In this document: in pieces, positions 41,444-49,743 of the stretch | How the letters are laid out: every line of letters begins with the position of its first letter | How positions within the stretch are numbered: position 1 is the first letter of the stretch | Source of the DNA: Actinobacteria bacterium UBA6100 | GTDB lineage: Bacteria > Actinomycetota > Coriobacteriia > Anaerosomatales > Anaerosomataceae | Length of the DNA stretch: 64,000 bases | Direction of reading: 5' to 3' | Assembly (NCBI GenBank): GCA_002423585.1 | Contig: DIWS01000018.1 | Coordinates: forward strand, 1 to 64,000 | Notes under the pieces: model-generated | What the model was told of the DNA's origin: nothing | Seen by the model: only the letters and a program-made list of their open reading frames with translations | Databases searched by the model: none | Position numbers and translations under genes: made by a program

Positions 41444-42715
41444 GTGAACGCACAGGCACCCAAAGGCACCGCCGATATGCTCCCCGACGTGGCTCGCGCG
41501 TGGGAGCACCTGCAGCGCACCGCGCAGGACCTCTTCTCGCGGTACGGCTACGAGCCGGTGTACACGCCGCTGTTCGAGCACACCGAGGTCTTCACGCGCG
41601 CCATCGGCGAGGCCACCGACATCGTCTCGAAGGAGATGTACACCTTCGAGGACAAGGGCGGTCGCTCCATCACGTTGCGACCCGAGGGGACCGCGAGCGT
41701 GGTGCGCGCCTCGCTCGAGCACAACCTCACCGCCAACGGTGCGCAGGCGAAGCTCTACTACGCCGGCCCGATGTTCCGTTACGAGCGCCCGCAGAAGGGC
41801 CGCATGCGGCAGTTCTGGCAGATCGGTATCGAGGTGCTCGGCGCCGCCGAGCCCACCGCGGATGCCGAGGTCATCACCGTGCTGTGGCGGTACTTCGAAG
41901 CGCTCGGACTCCCGGCCGAAAGCATGCGGCTGCTGCTCAACTCGATGGGCGACGAGAACTGCCGTCCTGCGTACCGTGACTCCATCGCGACGTTCATCAG
42001 GGAGCACGCGCGCGGACTTTGCGAAGAGTGCGTGCGGCGCGCCGAGACCAACCCGCTGCGTGCGTTCGACTGCAAGAACCCCGGCTGCCGCGAAGTGATG
42101 TCAGCCGCATCGTTGCTGCGCGACGAGCTCTGCGACGAGTGCGCAGCGCACTATGCCGCCGTGAAGGCGCACCTGGACGCGCTCGGCATCCCTTACGTTG
42201 AGGACTCGACGCTCGTGCGCGGGCTCGACTACTACACGCGCACCGTGTTCGAGATCCAGGTGGACGCCGGGCTCGGCTCGCAGAACGCCATCGGCGGGGG
42301 AGGGCGCTACGACCGCCTGATGGAGGAGTACGACGGCCCGCCCACGCCCGGCCTCGGCTTCGCGCTCGGCTTCGAGCGCACACTGCTCGCCATGCAGGCC
42401 GCGGGCATCGAGGTGCCGGCGCCGTCCCGTGCCGAGGTCTACATCGCCCGCGTGGACGACAGCGTGACCGCCGAGGTGTTCGCTCTCGCGCAGCGGTTGC
42501 GGGACGCGGGCATCGCCGCCGAGCTCGATCACCAGGGACGCAGCCTGAAGTCGCAGTTCAAGCAGGCCGATCGCCTCGGCGCACGGTTCGTCGCGGTCCT
42601 CGGACCTGACGAGGTGGCCGCGGGCGAGTTCACGCTGCGGGACATGGGCACGAAAGAGGAGACACGCGTGGCGATGTCGGCCGCCGAGGCCACTGTCGCC
42701 GCTTCACTCGGCTAG
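41444..42715 (+). CDS. hisS: histidyl-tRNA synthetase
   Basis: The 423-residue class II synthetase begins APKGTADMLPDVARAWEHL and has motif 2 FRYERPQKGRMRQFWQIGIE, the His-binding LVRGLDYYTRTVFE, and motif 3 GFALGFERTLL. A Cys-rich insert (LCEECVRR, DCKNPGC, LCDECAAHY) is present as in many bacterial HisRS and probably binds zinc. GTG at 41444 follows GAAGAGG. It is followed 16 bases later by aspS. Confidence 0.95.
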   Translation: MNAQAPKGTADMLPDVARAWEHLQRTAQDLFSRYGYEPVYTPLFEHTEVFTRAIGEATDIVSKEMYTFEDKGGRSITLRPEGTASVVRASLEHNLTANGAQAKLYYAGPMFRYERPQKGRMRQFWQIGIEVLGAAEPTADAEVITVLWRYFEALGLPAESMRLLLNSMGDENCRPAYRDSIATFIREHARGLCEECVRRAETNPLRAFDCKNPGCREVMSAASLLRDELCDECAAHYAAVKAHLDALGIPYVEDSTLVRGLDYYTRTVFEIQVDAGLGSQNAIGGGGRYDRLMEEYDGPPTPGLGFALGFERTLLAMQAAGIEVPAPSRAEVYIARVDDSVTAEVFALAQRLRDAGIAAELDHQGRSLKSQFKQADRLGARFVAVLGPDEVAAGEFTLRDMGTKEETRVAMSAAEATVAASLG

Positions 42716-42730
42716 AGGAGATACGATCCG

Positions 42731-44500
42731 ATGTTCGATGCACGCTATTCGATGCGCACCCACACCGCGGGGTCGCTGACCGCCGCGAACGTCGGCGAGA
42801 CCATCACCGTCGCCGGCTGGGTCGCCAAGCGACGCGACCACGGCGGCCTCATCTTCATCGACCTGCGGGACCGGAGCGGCATCGTGCAGTGCACGTTCGA
42901 CCCGGACACCTCGGGCGAGGCGTTCATCACCGCCGAGCGGGTGCGTCCCGAGTGGGTCGTGAAGCTCACCGGCACGGTGCGCCGCCGCCCCGAGGGCACG
43001 GAGAACCCGAACATGCCCACCGGTGAGGTCGAGGTTGTCATCACAGAGGCCGAGGTACTCAACGCGAGTGAGACCCCGCCCTTCGAGATCGAGGCCGGGA
43101 TCGACACCGACGAGGTCACGCGGATGCGCTACCGCTACCTCGATATCCGCCGCCCGGAGGTCTTCTCGGCGCTCGCACTCCGCGACCGGGTGACGCAGCG
43201 GTTCCGCCGCTCGCTCGAGAGTCGCGGCTTCATGGAGGTCGAGACGCCGATCCTCGGGAAGTCCACGCCGGAGGGCGCGCGTGACTTCATCGTGCCGAGC
43301 CGCATGAGCGCGGGCAAGTTCTACGCGCTTCCGCAGTCGCCGCAGCTGTTCAAGCAGCTGTTCATGGTGGCCGGCATCGAGCGCTACTACCAGATCGCGC
43401 GCTGCTTCCGCGATGAGGATCTGCGCGCGGACCGCCAGCCCGAGTTCACGCAGGTGGACATCGAGATGTCGTTCGTGAGCGAGGACGACGTCCTTCAGAT
43501 GATGGAGGACGTCATGCACGAGGTGATGAAGGAGGCGGACGTCGACCTGCACGTGCCGCTGCGCCGCATGACGTACGCCGAGGCCATGGACCGCTACGGC
43601 TCCGACCGTCCGGACACGCGCCTCGGCATGGAGCTCGCGGACCTTTCGGGTGTCTTCGCGTCGAGCGGGTTCAAGGTCTTCGCCGGCGCGCTCGGAAGCG
43701 GTGGCGTCATCAAGGGACTGAACGCGAAGGGCGCAGGCGACTGGAGTCGCGGCAAGATCGACGCGCTCAACCAGGTGGCGCTCGATGCCGGCGCCAAGGG
43801 CCTCGCGTGGGCAGCGTTCCCCACCGAGGGTGACGTGCGCTCACCGATCGCGAAGTTCTTCACCGCCGAGGAGATGGCGGGCCTGCGCGAGACGCTCGCC
43901 ATCGAGCCGGGCGATCTGGTGCTGATGATCGCGGACGCACGCGATGTTGCCAACGAGGTGCTCGGCATACTCCGTCTCAAGATGGCCGATGAACTCGGCG
44001 TGGACCGCGTTGGCTTCGACGCGCTGTGGGTCGTCGACTTCCCGATGTTCAAGTACGACGTCGAGGAGCAGCGCTACGCCGCGAACCACCACCCCTTCAC
44101 GATGCCGCGCGCAGAAGACGTCGACAAGATCGAGTCGGCGCCCCTCGAGGTCGGCTCGTACAGCTACGACCTCGTCATGAACGGTTACGAGATCGGCGGG
44201 GGGACCTTGCGCATCCACAGCGCCGATCTTCAGATGCGCGTGCTCGCCCGCCTCGGCCATTCCGAGGAGGCGGTCCGGGAGCAGTTCGGCTTCCTGTTGG
44301 AGGCGCTCTCCTTCGGCGCACCGCCGCACGGCGGGATCGCCCTCGGGCTCGACCGCCTTGTGATGCTGCTCGCCGGGGCGAGCTCGATCCGGGATGTCAT
44401 CGCCTTCCCGAAGACCTCGTCGGGCGCCGATCCGCTCACGGGCGCCCCGGATGTGGTCAGTCAGCGTCAGCTCCGTGAGGTCCACCTCAAGACCGATTAG
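42731..44500 (+). CDS. aspS: aspartyl-tRNA synthetase
   Basis: The 589-residue bacterial-type AspRS has an N-terminal OB anticodon domain (TITVAGWVAKRRDHGGLIFIDLRDR), motif 2 region ARCFRDEDLRADRQPEFTQVDIE, the GAD insertion domain (about 300-420) and motif 3 GLDRLVMLLAG. Whether it is discriminating or charges tRNA-Asn too cannot be judged here. GAGGAG precedes the ATG. hisS-aspS is a common pair. Confidence 0.95.
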   Translation: MFDARYSMRTHTAGSLTAANVGETITVAGWVAKRRDHGGLIFIDLRDRSGIVQCTFDPDTSGEAFITAERVRPEWVVKLTGTVRRRPEGTENPNMPTGEVEVVITEAEVLNASETPPFEIEAGIDTDEVTRMRYRYLDIRRPEVFSALALRDRVTQRFRRSLESRGFMEVETPILGKSTPEGARDFIVPSRMSAGKFYALPQSPQLFKQLFMVAGIERYYQIARCFRDEDLRADRQPEFTQVDIEMSFVSEDDVLQMMEDVMHEVMKEADVDLHVPLRRMTYAEAMDRYGSDRPDTRLGMELADLSGVFASSGFKVFAGALGSGGVIKGLNAKGAGDWSRGKIDALNQVALDAGAKGLAWAAFPTEGDVRSPIAKFFTAEEMAGLRETLAIEPGDLVLMIADARDVANEVLGILRLKMADELGVDRVGFDALWVVDFPMFKYDVEEQRYAANHHPFTMPRAEDVDKIESAPLEVGSYSYDLVMNGYEIGGGTLRIHSADLQMRVLARLGHSEEAVREQFGFLLEALSFGAPPHGGIALGLDRLVMLLAGASSIRDVIAFPKTSSGADPLTGAPDVVSQRQLREVHLKTD

Positions 44501-44514
44501 GGGAGAGCCGAACC

Positions 44515-44835
44515 GTGTCACTGTCGATCCTCTTCGCATCCGGCGTGGTCATCGTCGCATCGCTCGCGTTCGTCGGCCTGGGAACCATCTACAAGTGGGA
44601 CCTGGCTTCGCGCGGATACAACCGGTGGACCCGCGTGACGGGGGTAGCTGCCGTGATCGCGCTCGCCCTGGCTGTCGCGTGGGGCCGGCTCGATGACCCG
44701 CTCGTCGCACTCGCCATCCTGATCGGTGGCGTGGCGTTCGCGGCGGCGTTCGTGTGGGCCCACCGAAGGTTGAGCGCGCGTGTGGAGCGCGAACTGGGCG
44801 CGGCGGACGAGGGGCAGCTCGACGTTGGCGCGTGA
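44515..44835 (+). CDS. small predicted membrane protein
   Basis: The 106-residue protein has three hydrophobic segments (about 3-22, 42-57 and 62-80) with a charged Arg/Glu C-terminus that ends in an acidic tail. GTG at 44515 follows GGGGAGAG. It is 14 bases after aspS and 30 bases before a probable 6S RNA promoter. Family unknown. Confidence 0.7.
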   Translation: MSLSILFASGVVIVASLAFVGLGTIYKWDLASRGYNRWTRVTGVAAVIALALAVAWGRLDDPLVALAILIGGVAFAAAFVWAHRRLSARVERELGAADEGQLDVGA

Positions 44836-44862
44836 CCGGCGAGTGCATGCGCGCGTCCCTGG

Positions 44863-44871
44863 TGCTACCAT
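44863..44871 (+). promoter_or_regulatory. extended -10 of the 6S RNA candidate
   Basis: TGCTACCAT (44863-44871) is an extended -10 seven bases before the first base of the RNA's closing stem. Confidence 0.45.
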
Positions 44872-44877
44872 GATGGT

Positions 44878-45050
44878 GCCTTGCCTTGCGTGGCATCGGT
44901 GTCAGCGGTCGAGCCAACACTTCTTCACCGGGAGCCCTACATTTCGTGAGGAACTGGTAGCCCTTCGGGGAAGCACGAACTCACGGTGCGGGCACCCACC
45001 TGCTTAGGCAGGTTCACCCGGCCGACCACGCAGGGCGGGGTTCGGCTTTT
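44878..45050 (+). ncRNA. ssrS: probable 6S RNA
   Basis: The 238-base gap after 44835 has no gene but a strong RNA design. Bases 44878-44893 pair with 45026-45041 over about 16 positions, with G-U wobbles, making a long closing stem like that of 6S RNA. A central unpaired region and an apical arm follow, and the RNA ends at a hairpin (GCCGA/TCGGC, 45021-45046) with a TTTTT tail. Length of about 173 bases fits. Position between aspS and rarA matches the bsrA 6S locus of Bacillus. 6S RNA would bind RNA polymerase holoenzyme and mute promoters in stationary phase. No covariance search was run. Confidence 0.6.
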
Positions 45051-45073
45051 TCCCGAGCCAGTGGAGGATGCAG

Positions 45074-45613
45074 ATGCGCAAGATCGTCGTAGCTCTCGTC
45101 GTAGCACTGTTCGCACTCACGCTCGTCGGCTGTGGTGGTGGCGAGGAGGAGGTCCCCGCCGAGGCGACGACCGAACCCACCCCTCCTGCCGCGACAGTGG
45201 AAGAGGTGACGGTCGCCGACAAGTCGGCGAACGACACCGACCTGACGCCCGCTCCCTTCCCGTCGTTCACGACGACCGAGACGCCGGCGGTCTTCCAGGA
45301 GAAGCTCGATCGGGGCCGGGCCATGCTGATCCTGTTCTACGATCCGGCGCAGCAGGTCACCGGCGCGACCCGCGCCGAGGTCGATGCCGTCATGAATGAC
45401 TATCGCGGCCTGATCGACCTGGTGACGTTCGATATCGGCGGTGACGCCAACGATCCGGCGACGCTCGCCGCCGTCACCTATGCCGCCGAGCTCGGAGCAG
45501 CGAGCACGCCGTATGTTCTCGTCGTCGATGGTGGCGGGTTCATCACCTGGCGCAGCAAAGGCTACACCGAGCAGGGCAGCCTCAGGCGTGAGGTGGAGCG
45601 GGCCACCCGCTAG
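45074..45613 (+). CDS. thioredoxin-fold lipoprotein lacking the CxxC
   Basis: The 179-residue protein has a signal peptide with lipobox LVGC (Cys20), an acidic Thr/Pro-rich linker (about 23-72), and a thioredoxin-like domain with RAMLILFYDPAQQV where CxxC would lie and AASTPYVLVVDGGG with the cis-Pro motif. The only Cys is the lipid-anchored one, so disulfide chemistry is unlikely. A binding or chaperone role is possible. ATG at 45074 is preferred to 45068 because GGAGG is at the right distance. rarA begins two bases after its stop. Confidence 0.78.
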   Translation: MRKIVVALVVALFALTLVGCGGGEEEVPAEATTEPTPPAATVEEVTVADKSANDTDLTPAPFPSFTTTETPAVFQEKLDRGRAMLILFYDPAQQVTGATRAEVDAVMNDYRGLIDLVTFDIGGDANDPATLAAVTYAAELGAASTPYVLVVDGGGFITWRSKGYTEQGSLRREVERATR

Positions 45614-45615
45614 CC

Positions 45616-46923
45616 GTGCGTGACCTCTTCGACGATGCGGCCGAGCAGCGCCTCGCAGCAGGGGCTCCGCTCGCTGCGCGTATGCGCCCGCGCACTCTCG
45701 ACGAGTTCGTGGGCCAGGCCGATGCGGTCGGCCCCGGCACCGTGCTCAGGACCGCGATCGAGCTGGACGCGCTCTCGTCGCTGATCTTCTACGGGCCTGC
45801 AGGCACGGGCAAGACGAGCCTCGCCCGCATCATCGCGGGCATCACGAACGCGTACGTGTCCGAGCTTTCGGCAGTGAACGCCGGCGTGAAGGACGTGCGG
45901 ACCGTCATCGAGCAGGCGCGGGAGCGTCTCAAGATGACCGGCCGACGCACGGTGCTGTTCATCGACGAGATCCACCGCTTCAACAAGTCGCAGCAAGACG
46001 CGCTGCTGCACGCCGTGGAGGACCGGTTGATCGTTCTGATCGGCGCCACCACAGAGAACCCGTTCTTCGAGGTCAACGCGCCGCTTATCAGCCGCTCCCG
46101 GATCGTCGAGTTCATCCCGCTCACCGACGAGGACATCCGTGACATCGTGACGCGTGCCATCACCGACACCGACCGGGGCCTGGGCGCGTCGGTCACCGTT
46201 GCGCCCCCCGCGCTCGATCTGATCGTGCAGCTCGCCGGCGGCGATGCGCGCATCGCGCTCACCACACTCGAGCTCGCCGCCCAACTCGCGTCTGCCAGCG
46301 CCGGGAGCGGCGAGGTGACAGCAGAGCACGTCACGCGTGCTACCGCCGTGAGGGCTGTCCCGTACGAAAAGACAGGTGATGTGCACTACGACGTCATCTC
46401 GGCGTTCATCAAGTCGATGCGCGGGAGCGATCCGGACGCGGCCGTCTACTGGCTCGCGCGTATGGTCAACGGTGGCGAGGATCCCAAGTTCATCGCGCGG
46501 CGCATGATGATCTTCGCTTCGGAGGACATCGGCATGGCGGACCCGCAGGCGCTGCTCGTGGCGCACGCCGCGTTCAAGGCCGCCGAATCGATCGGGTGGC
46601 CGGAAGCGCGCATCAACCTGGCGCATGCGGCGATCTACCTGGCCTGCGCGCCGAAGAGCAACGCGGCGTACCTCGCGATCGACGAGGCGCTGCGTGACGT
46701 TCGTGAGGGCGACGCCCGACTCGTGCCCGACCATCTGCGTGACCGGCATCGCCCCGGTGCGGAGGAGTACGCGACGTACAAGTACCCGCACGACTTTCCC
46801 GACGGCCACGTGGAGCAGCAGTATCTCCCGGACGGACTCGCCGGTACGCGGTACTTCCGCCCGCACGGCGCGCCCGACCACGCTGACACGGCCGCGGCTG
46901 ACGACCCTGACGATAGGCCCTGA
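45616..46923 (+). CDS. rarA: replication-associated recombination protein RarA
   Basis: The 435-residue AAA+ protein of the RarA/MgsA/WRNIP1 family acts at stalled replication forks. Walker A is GPAGTGKTS (about 59-67), Walker B FIDEIHRFNKSQQDALL, sensor GATTENPFFEVNAPLISRSR, then the tetramerisation domain with MRGSDPDAAVYWLARM and PRRM-like RRMMIFASEDIG. The GTG start is two bases after the lipoprotein gene. Confidence 0.95.
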   Translation: MRDLFDDAAEQRLAAGAPLAARMRPRTLDEFVGQADAVGPGTVLRTAIELDALSSLIFYGPAGTGKTSLARIIAGITNAYVSELSAVNAGVKDVRTVIEQARERLKMTGRRTVLFIDEIHRFNKSQQDALLHAVEDRLIVLIGATTENPFFEVNAPLISRSRIVEFIPLTDEDIRDIVTRAITDTDRGLGASVTVAPPALDLIVQLAGGDARIALTTLELAAQLASASAGSGEVTAEHVTRATAVRAVPYEKTGDVHYDVISAFIKSMRGSDPDAAVYWLARMVNGGEDPKFIARRMMIFASEDIGMADPQALLVAHAAFKAAESIGWPEARINLAHAAIYLACAPKSNAAYLAIDEALRDVREGDARLVPDHLRDRHRPGAEEYATYKYPHDFPDGHVEQQYLPDGLAGTRYFRPHGAPDHADTAAADDPDDRP

Positions 46924-46934
46924 GCAGGTGCGTT

Positions 46935-46943
46935 TGCTACACT
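46935..46943 (+). promoter_or_regulatory. extended -10 for the gene at 46983
   Basis: TGCTACACT at 46935-46943, 39 bases before the GTG start. Confidence 0.45.
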
Positions 46944-46982
46944 GAGCGGGTATCTTCAGCCCGTGATCCCAGGGGGCGAACG

Positions 46983-47312
46983 GTGGACGTCGCAAGCGTG
47001 CTCGGCATCGCTCTCACCATCATCACCATCGTGTTGGTACTCGCGGGGATCTACGCCGTCCGCGTGCTCGTCGTTGCGGTCAGAGACCTGCTCGTGGCGG
47101 TCGAAGACGTGCGCAGCCGGCTCGTCCCGCTGCTCGACAAGGCGGATGTGACCGTCGACGCCGTCAATGCAGAGCTGCTCCGCGTCGATGCCATCGTGAC
47201 GCAGGCCGAAGAGGTCGGCGATGCGGTCTCCACGGCGAGCGAGTTCATACGCTCGCCGGTCAACCGTGCGGCTCATGGGCTGGCGCGGCTGGCACGTTCT
47301 TTCCGCGCATGA
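46983..47312 (+). CDS. DUF948-like membrane-anchored coiled-coil protein
   Basis: The 109-residue protein has one membrane helix (about 7-27) followed by a heptad-rich helical stretch with DVRSRLVPLLDKADVTVDAVN, similar to DUF948 or general stress proteins that sit near SigB. GTG at 46983 follows AGGGGGCGAA. It is upstream of the RsbW-like/SigB-like pair, which fits a stress role, but this is inference. Confidence 0.72.
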   Translation: MDVASVLGIALTIITIVLVLAGIYAVRVLVVAVRDLLVAVEDVRSRLVPLLDKADVTVDAVNAELLRVDAIVTQAEEVGDAVSTASEFIRSPVNRAAHGLARLARSFRA

Positions 47313-47351
47313 GGGGCGGCCGATCGACGATGCCCGCCTCGAGGAGGACCC

Positions 47352-47753
47352 ATGAGTAAGGACCGAGTCACGCTGACCGTCCCGGCGCGCGGGGAGTATG
47401 CGCGAACGGTGCGGATGACCGCCGCAGAGCTGGCGGCACGCATCGGGATGTCCTACGACGAGGTCGATGACGTGCGCATCGGTGCCGAGGAGGCGTTCGT
47501 CTACGCGTGCGAGTGCGCGGGCGAGCAGGCCGAGGTCACCTTCGCGTTCCTTGTCGAGGATGGTGTCCTGAGCGCTGAGGTGGGCCCGCTGCCCGCGCGC
47601 TGCGCGGTGGAGGCGGACCGATCGGCATCCGAAGGCTACTCCGAGTTCATCCTCCGTTCCGTGTGCGACGAGTTCGAGATCAGTCGCGGCGCGGATTCGT
47701 GCACGCTCAAGTTGAGCCGCCGCGCGGCGTCTCCGGAGGGCGACCTTGCCTAG
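47352..47753 (+). CDS. RsbW/SpoIIAB-like anti-sigma regulatory kinase
   Basis: The 133-residue protein resembles the GHKL ATPase-like anti-sigma factors: EYARTVRMTAAELAARIGMSYDEVDDVRIGAEEAFVYA corresponds to the N-box helix with Glu/Ala. Glycine-rich G1/G2 boxes of RsbW are hard to see, so it may bind sigma without being a good kinase. It overlaps the sigma factor gene by eight bases, the classic arrangement. No anti-anti-sigma (STAS) gene is adjacent. The ATG follows GAGGAGG. Confidence 0.82.
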   Translation: MSKDRVTLTVPARGEYARTVRMTAAELAARIGMSYDEVDDVRIGAEEAFVYACECAGEQAEVTFAFLVEDGVLSAEVGPLPARCAVEADRSASEGYSEFILRSVCDEFEISRGADSCTLKLSRRAASPEGDLA

Positions 47754-48531
47754 GACCGCTAAACGACAGGAGCGGCGGTTGGTGTGGGACAAGGCGCGTA
47801 CGCGCACGCTGTTCCTGCACTACCACGAGTTCGGCGACGAGGAGTCGCGGGACGAGCTCATCACGATGTACCTCAATCTGGTGAAGTACCTGGCGAGCCG
47901 CTTCCGCAACCGCGGGGAACCCATCGACGATCTCATCCAGGTGGGCACCATCGGGCTGATCAAGGCGATCGACCGCTTCGATACCGGCCGAGAGGTGGAG
48001 TTCACCACCTATGCGACGCCGACGATCGTCGGCGAGCTGAAGCGATACTTCCGCGACAAGGGATGGGCCATCAAGGTCCCGCGCCGATTGCAGGAGTTGT
48101 CGTTCCGGGTGAATCAGGCCGTGGATGCGCTCACGCAGAACCTACAGCGATCGCCCACGATCATCGAGATCGCGGCGTATCTCGATGTGACTGCCGAGGA
48201 CGTGCTCGCCGCTCTTGAGACGAGTGAGGCGTACAACTTCGTCTCGCTGGAGAGCGACCGCAACGTCGACGGTAGCGACTCGTTCAGCATCCTCGAGTAC
48301 ATCGGCGAAGACGACCAGCTCATGGCCCTCGTCGACGATCGCACCACGCTTTCCGAGGCGCTGAAATACCTGGCTCCCCAGGAGCAGCGGGTGTTGTACC
48401 TGCGCTTCTTCCAGGGGCTCACGCAGACCGAGATCGCGACGACGCTCGGCATCTCGCAGATGCAGGTCTCGAGGCTCCTGCGCAAGACGCTCAAGGTGCT
48501 CCGCGAGCACATCGTTGTCGAGGAGGGGTAG
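47746..48531 (+). CDS. SigB/SigF-type RNA polymerase sigma factor
   Basis: The 261-residue protein has sigma region 2 (LITMYLNLVKYLASRFRNRGEPIDDLIQVG and FTTYATPTIVGELKRYFRDKGW), region 3 (VPRRLQELSF) and region 4 (LAPQEQRVLYLRFFQGLTQTEIATTLGISQMQVSRLLRKTL). The order and length match the SigB/F/G general-stress and sporulation group. The TTG start at 47746 follows GGAGGGC and overlaps the partner by eight bases. The AI-2E family gene begins directly after its stop. Confidence 0.92.
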   Translation: MPRTAKRQERRLVWDKARTRTLFLHYHEFGDEESRDELITMYLNLVKYLASRFRNRGEPIDDLIQVGTIGLIKAIDRFDTGREVEFTTYATPTIVGELKRYFRDKGWAIKVPRRLQELSFRVNQAVDALTQNLQRSPTIIEIAAYLDVTAEDVLAALETSEAYNFVSLESDRNVDGSDSFSILEYIGEDDQLMALVDDRTTLSEALKYLAPQEQRVLYLRFFQGLTQTEIATTLGISQMQVSRLLRKTLKVLREHIVVEEG

Positions 48532-49743
48532 ATGCCGAAGTCGCTCATCCACTACGAGCCGAGGGATCGCTGGGCGCACGTCCTCACGGTCACGTGGTCG
48601 CTCGTGGGCATCGGCATCCTGCTCACGGCTGCCGGATGGCTGCTCGGCAAGGTGTCGGCCGCCCTCGTGCCGTTCCTGTTGGCGGTCGTGATCGTGTTCG
48701 TGTTCCGCTCTCCGGTCGCGTACCTCGAGCAGCGGGGGATGAAGCGGGGCACGGCGGTGGGGCTGTGCTATCTCATCGGCTTCGTCGTCCTCGGCACAGC
48801 GCTTGGCTTCATCGTTCCGGCGCTCGTGGAGCAGGTCCGCGAGTTCATCATGGCGTTCCCGAGGTACTACGATCGCGCAAGCGAGATGCTGCTCGATCTC
48901 CAGACCCGCTACCAGGCACTGATCGTCCCGCCGTGGCTCGAAGAGGCGCTGGCGAACCTGCAGGAGACGATCACCGAGCAGTCTGCCGAGTGGTCGGCCA
49001 CGCTTGCCAAGGAAGTGTTCAGCGTGGGTGGCTCGGCGGTTTCGCTCCTGGGCAACTTCGTTCTCGCACTCGTCGTGGGGTTCTGGGTGTTGAAGGACCT
49101 GCCCGTCATCAACAAGGAGGCGGTGCTGCTCGCCGGGCCGCATCGCCGGGACGAGGCGAGCATCGTCACGCAGAAGGTGTCCCGGATCCTGAGCGGGTAT
49201 TTCCGCGGCCAGCTCGTGCTCTCCTCGGCCACGGCTATCATCGTGACGGTCGGCTTGTCGTTGGTCGGTGTGCCCTACTCGCTCGTCATCGGCTTGCTCG
49301 CCGGTGTGTTCAACGTGATCCCGTGGATCGGACCCGCACTCATCGCGGTCATCGCGGGTATCGCAGCCGCGTTCGTGAGTCCGCTTCACATCGCGGGCGC
49401 GCTCATCGTATGTGTGGGCGCCCAGCAGGTCACCGAGATATTCATCCAGCCGCGGGTGATGTCCGAGCAGGTCGACCTGCACCCGCTGCTGGTGATATTC
49501 TCGCTGCTCGCCGGTGGTACGCTGTTCGGCTTCGCTGGCCTGGTGCTCGCGATTCCCGTGGCCGCCATCAGCAAGGGTCTGTTCGTCTATTACTTCGAGA
49601 AGTACACCGACTCGAAGCTTGCCTCAGAGGACGGGGCGCTGTTCCGCACCAAAGACGACGACACCTGTGAGTGCCCGACGACCGATCCCGAGACACAGAT
49701 GACCGCAGAGGACGCGAACGAGACCGCCGAGGAGAACGCCTAA
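48532..49743 (+). CDS. AI-2E/PerM family transporter
   Basis: The 403-residue membrane protein has an N-terminal helix pair, a long extracellular helical region (about 95-160), and the family signature VPYSLVIGLLAGVFNVIPWIGPALIAVIA followed by PRVMSEQVDLHPLLVIFSLLAGGTLFG. Relatives include Na+/H+ antiporters as well as a putative AI-2 exporter, so the substrate is uncertain. The start is immediately after the sigma gene stop, so it may be part of its stress operon. The C-terminal tail is acidic. Confidence 0.88.
   Translation: MPKSLIHYEPRDRWAHVLTVTWSLVGIGILLTAAGWLLGKVSAALVPFLLAVVIVFVFRSPVAYLEQRGMKRGTAVGLCYLIGFVVLGTALGFIVPALVEQVREFIMAFPRYYDRASEMLLDLQTRYQALIVPPWLEEALANLQETITEQSAEWSATLAKEVFSVGGSAVSLLGNFVLALVVGFWVLKDLPVINKEAVLLAGPHRRDEASIVTQKVSRILSGYFRGQLVLSSATAIIVTVGLSLVGVPYSLVIGLLAGVFNVIPWIGPALIAVIAGIAAAFVSPLHIAGALIVCVGAQQVTEIFIQPRVMSEQVDLHPLLVIFSLLAGGTLFGFAGLVLAIPVAAISKGLFVYYFEKYTDSKLASEDGALFRTKDDDTCECPTTDPETQMTAEDANETAEENA

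Noticed and set aside
44839..45067. Short protein-coding gene between 44835 and 45074
   Set aside because: No open frame with a ribosome binding site was credible there; the region has RNA-like pairing instead.
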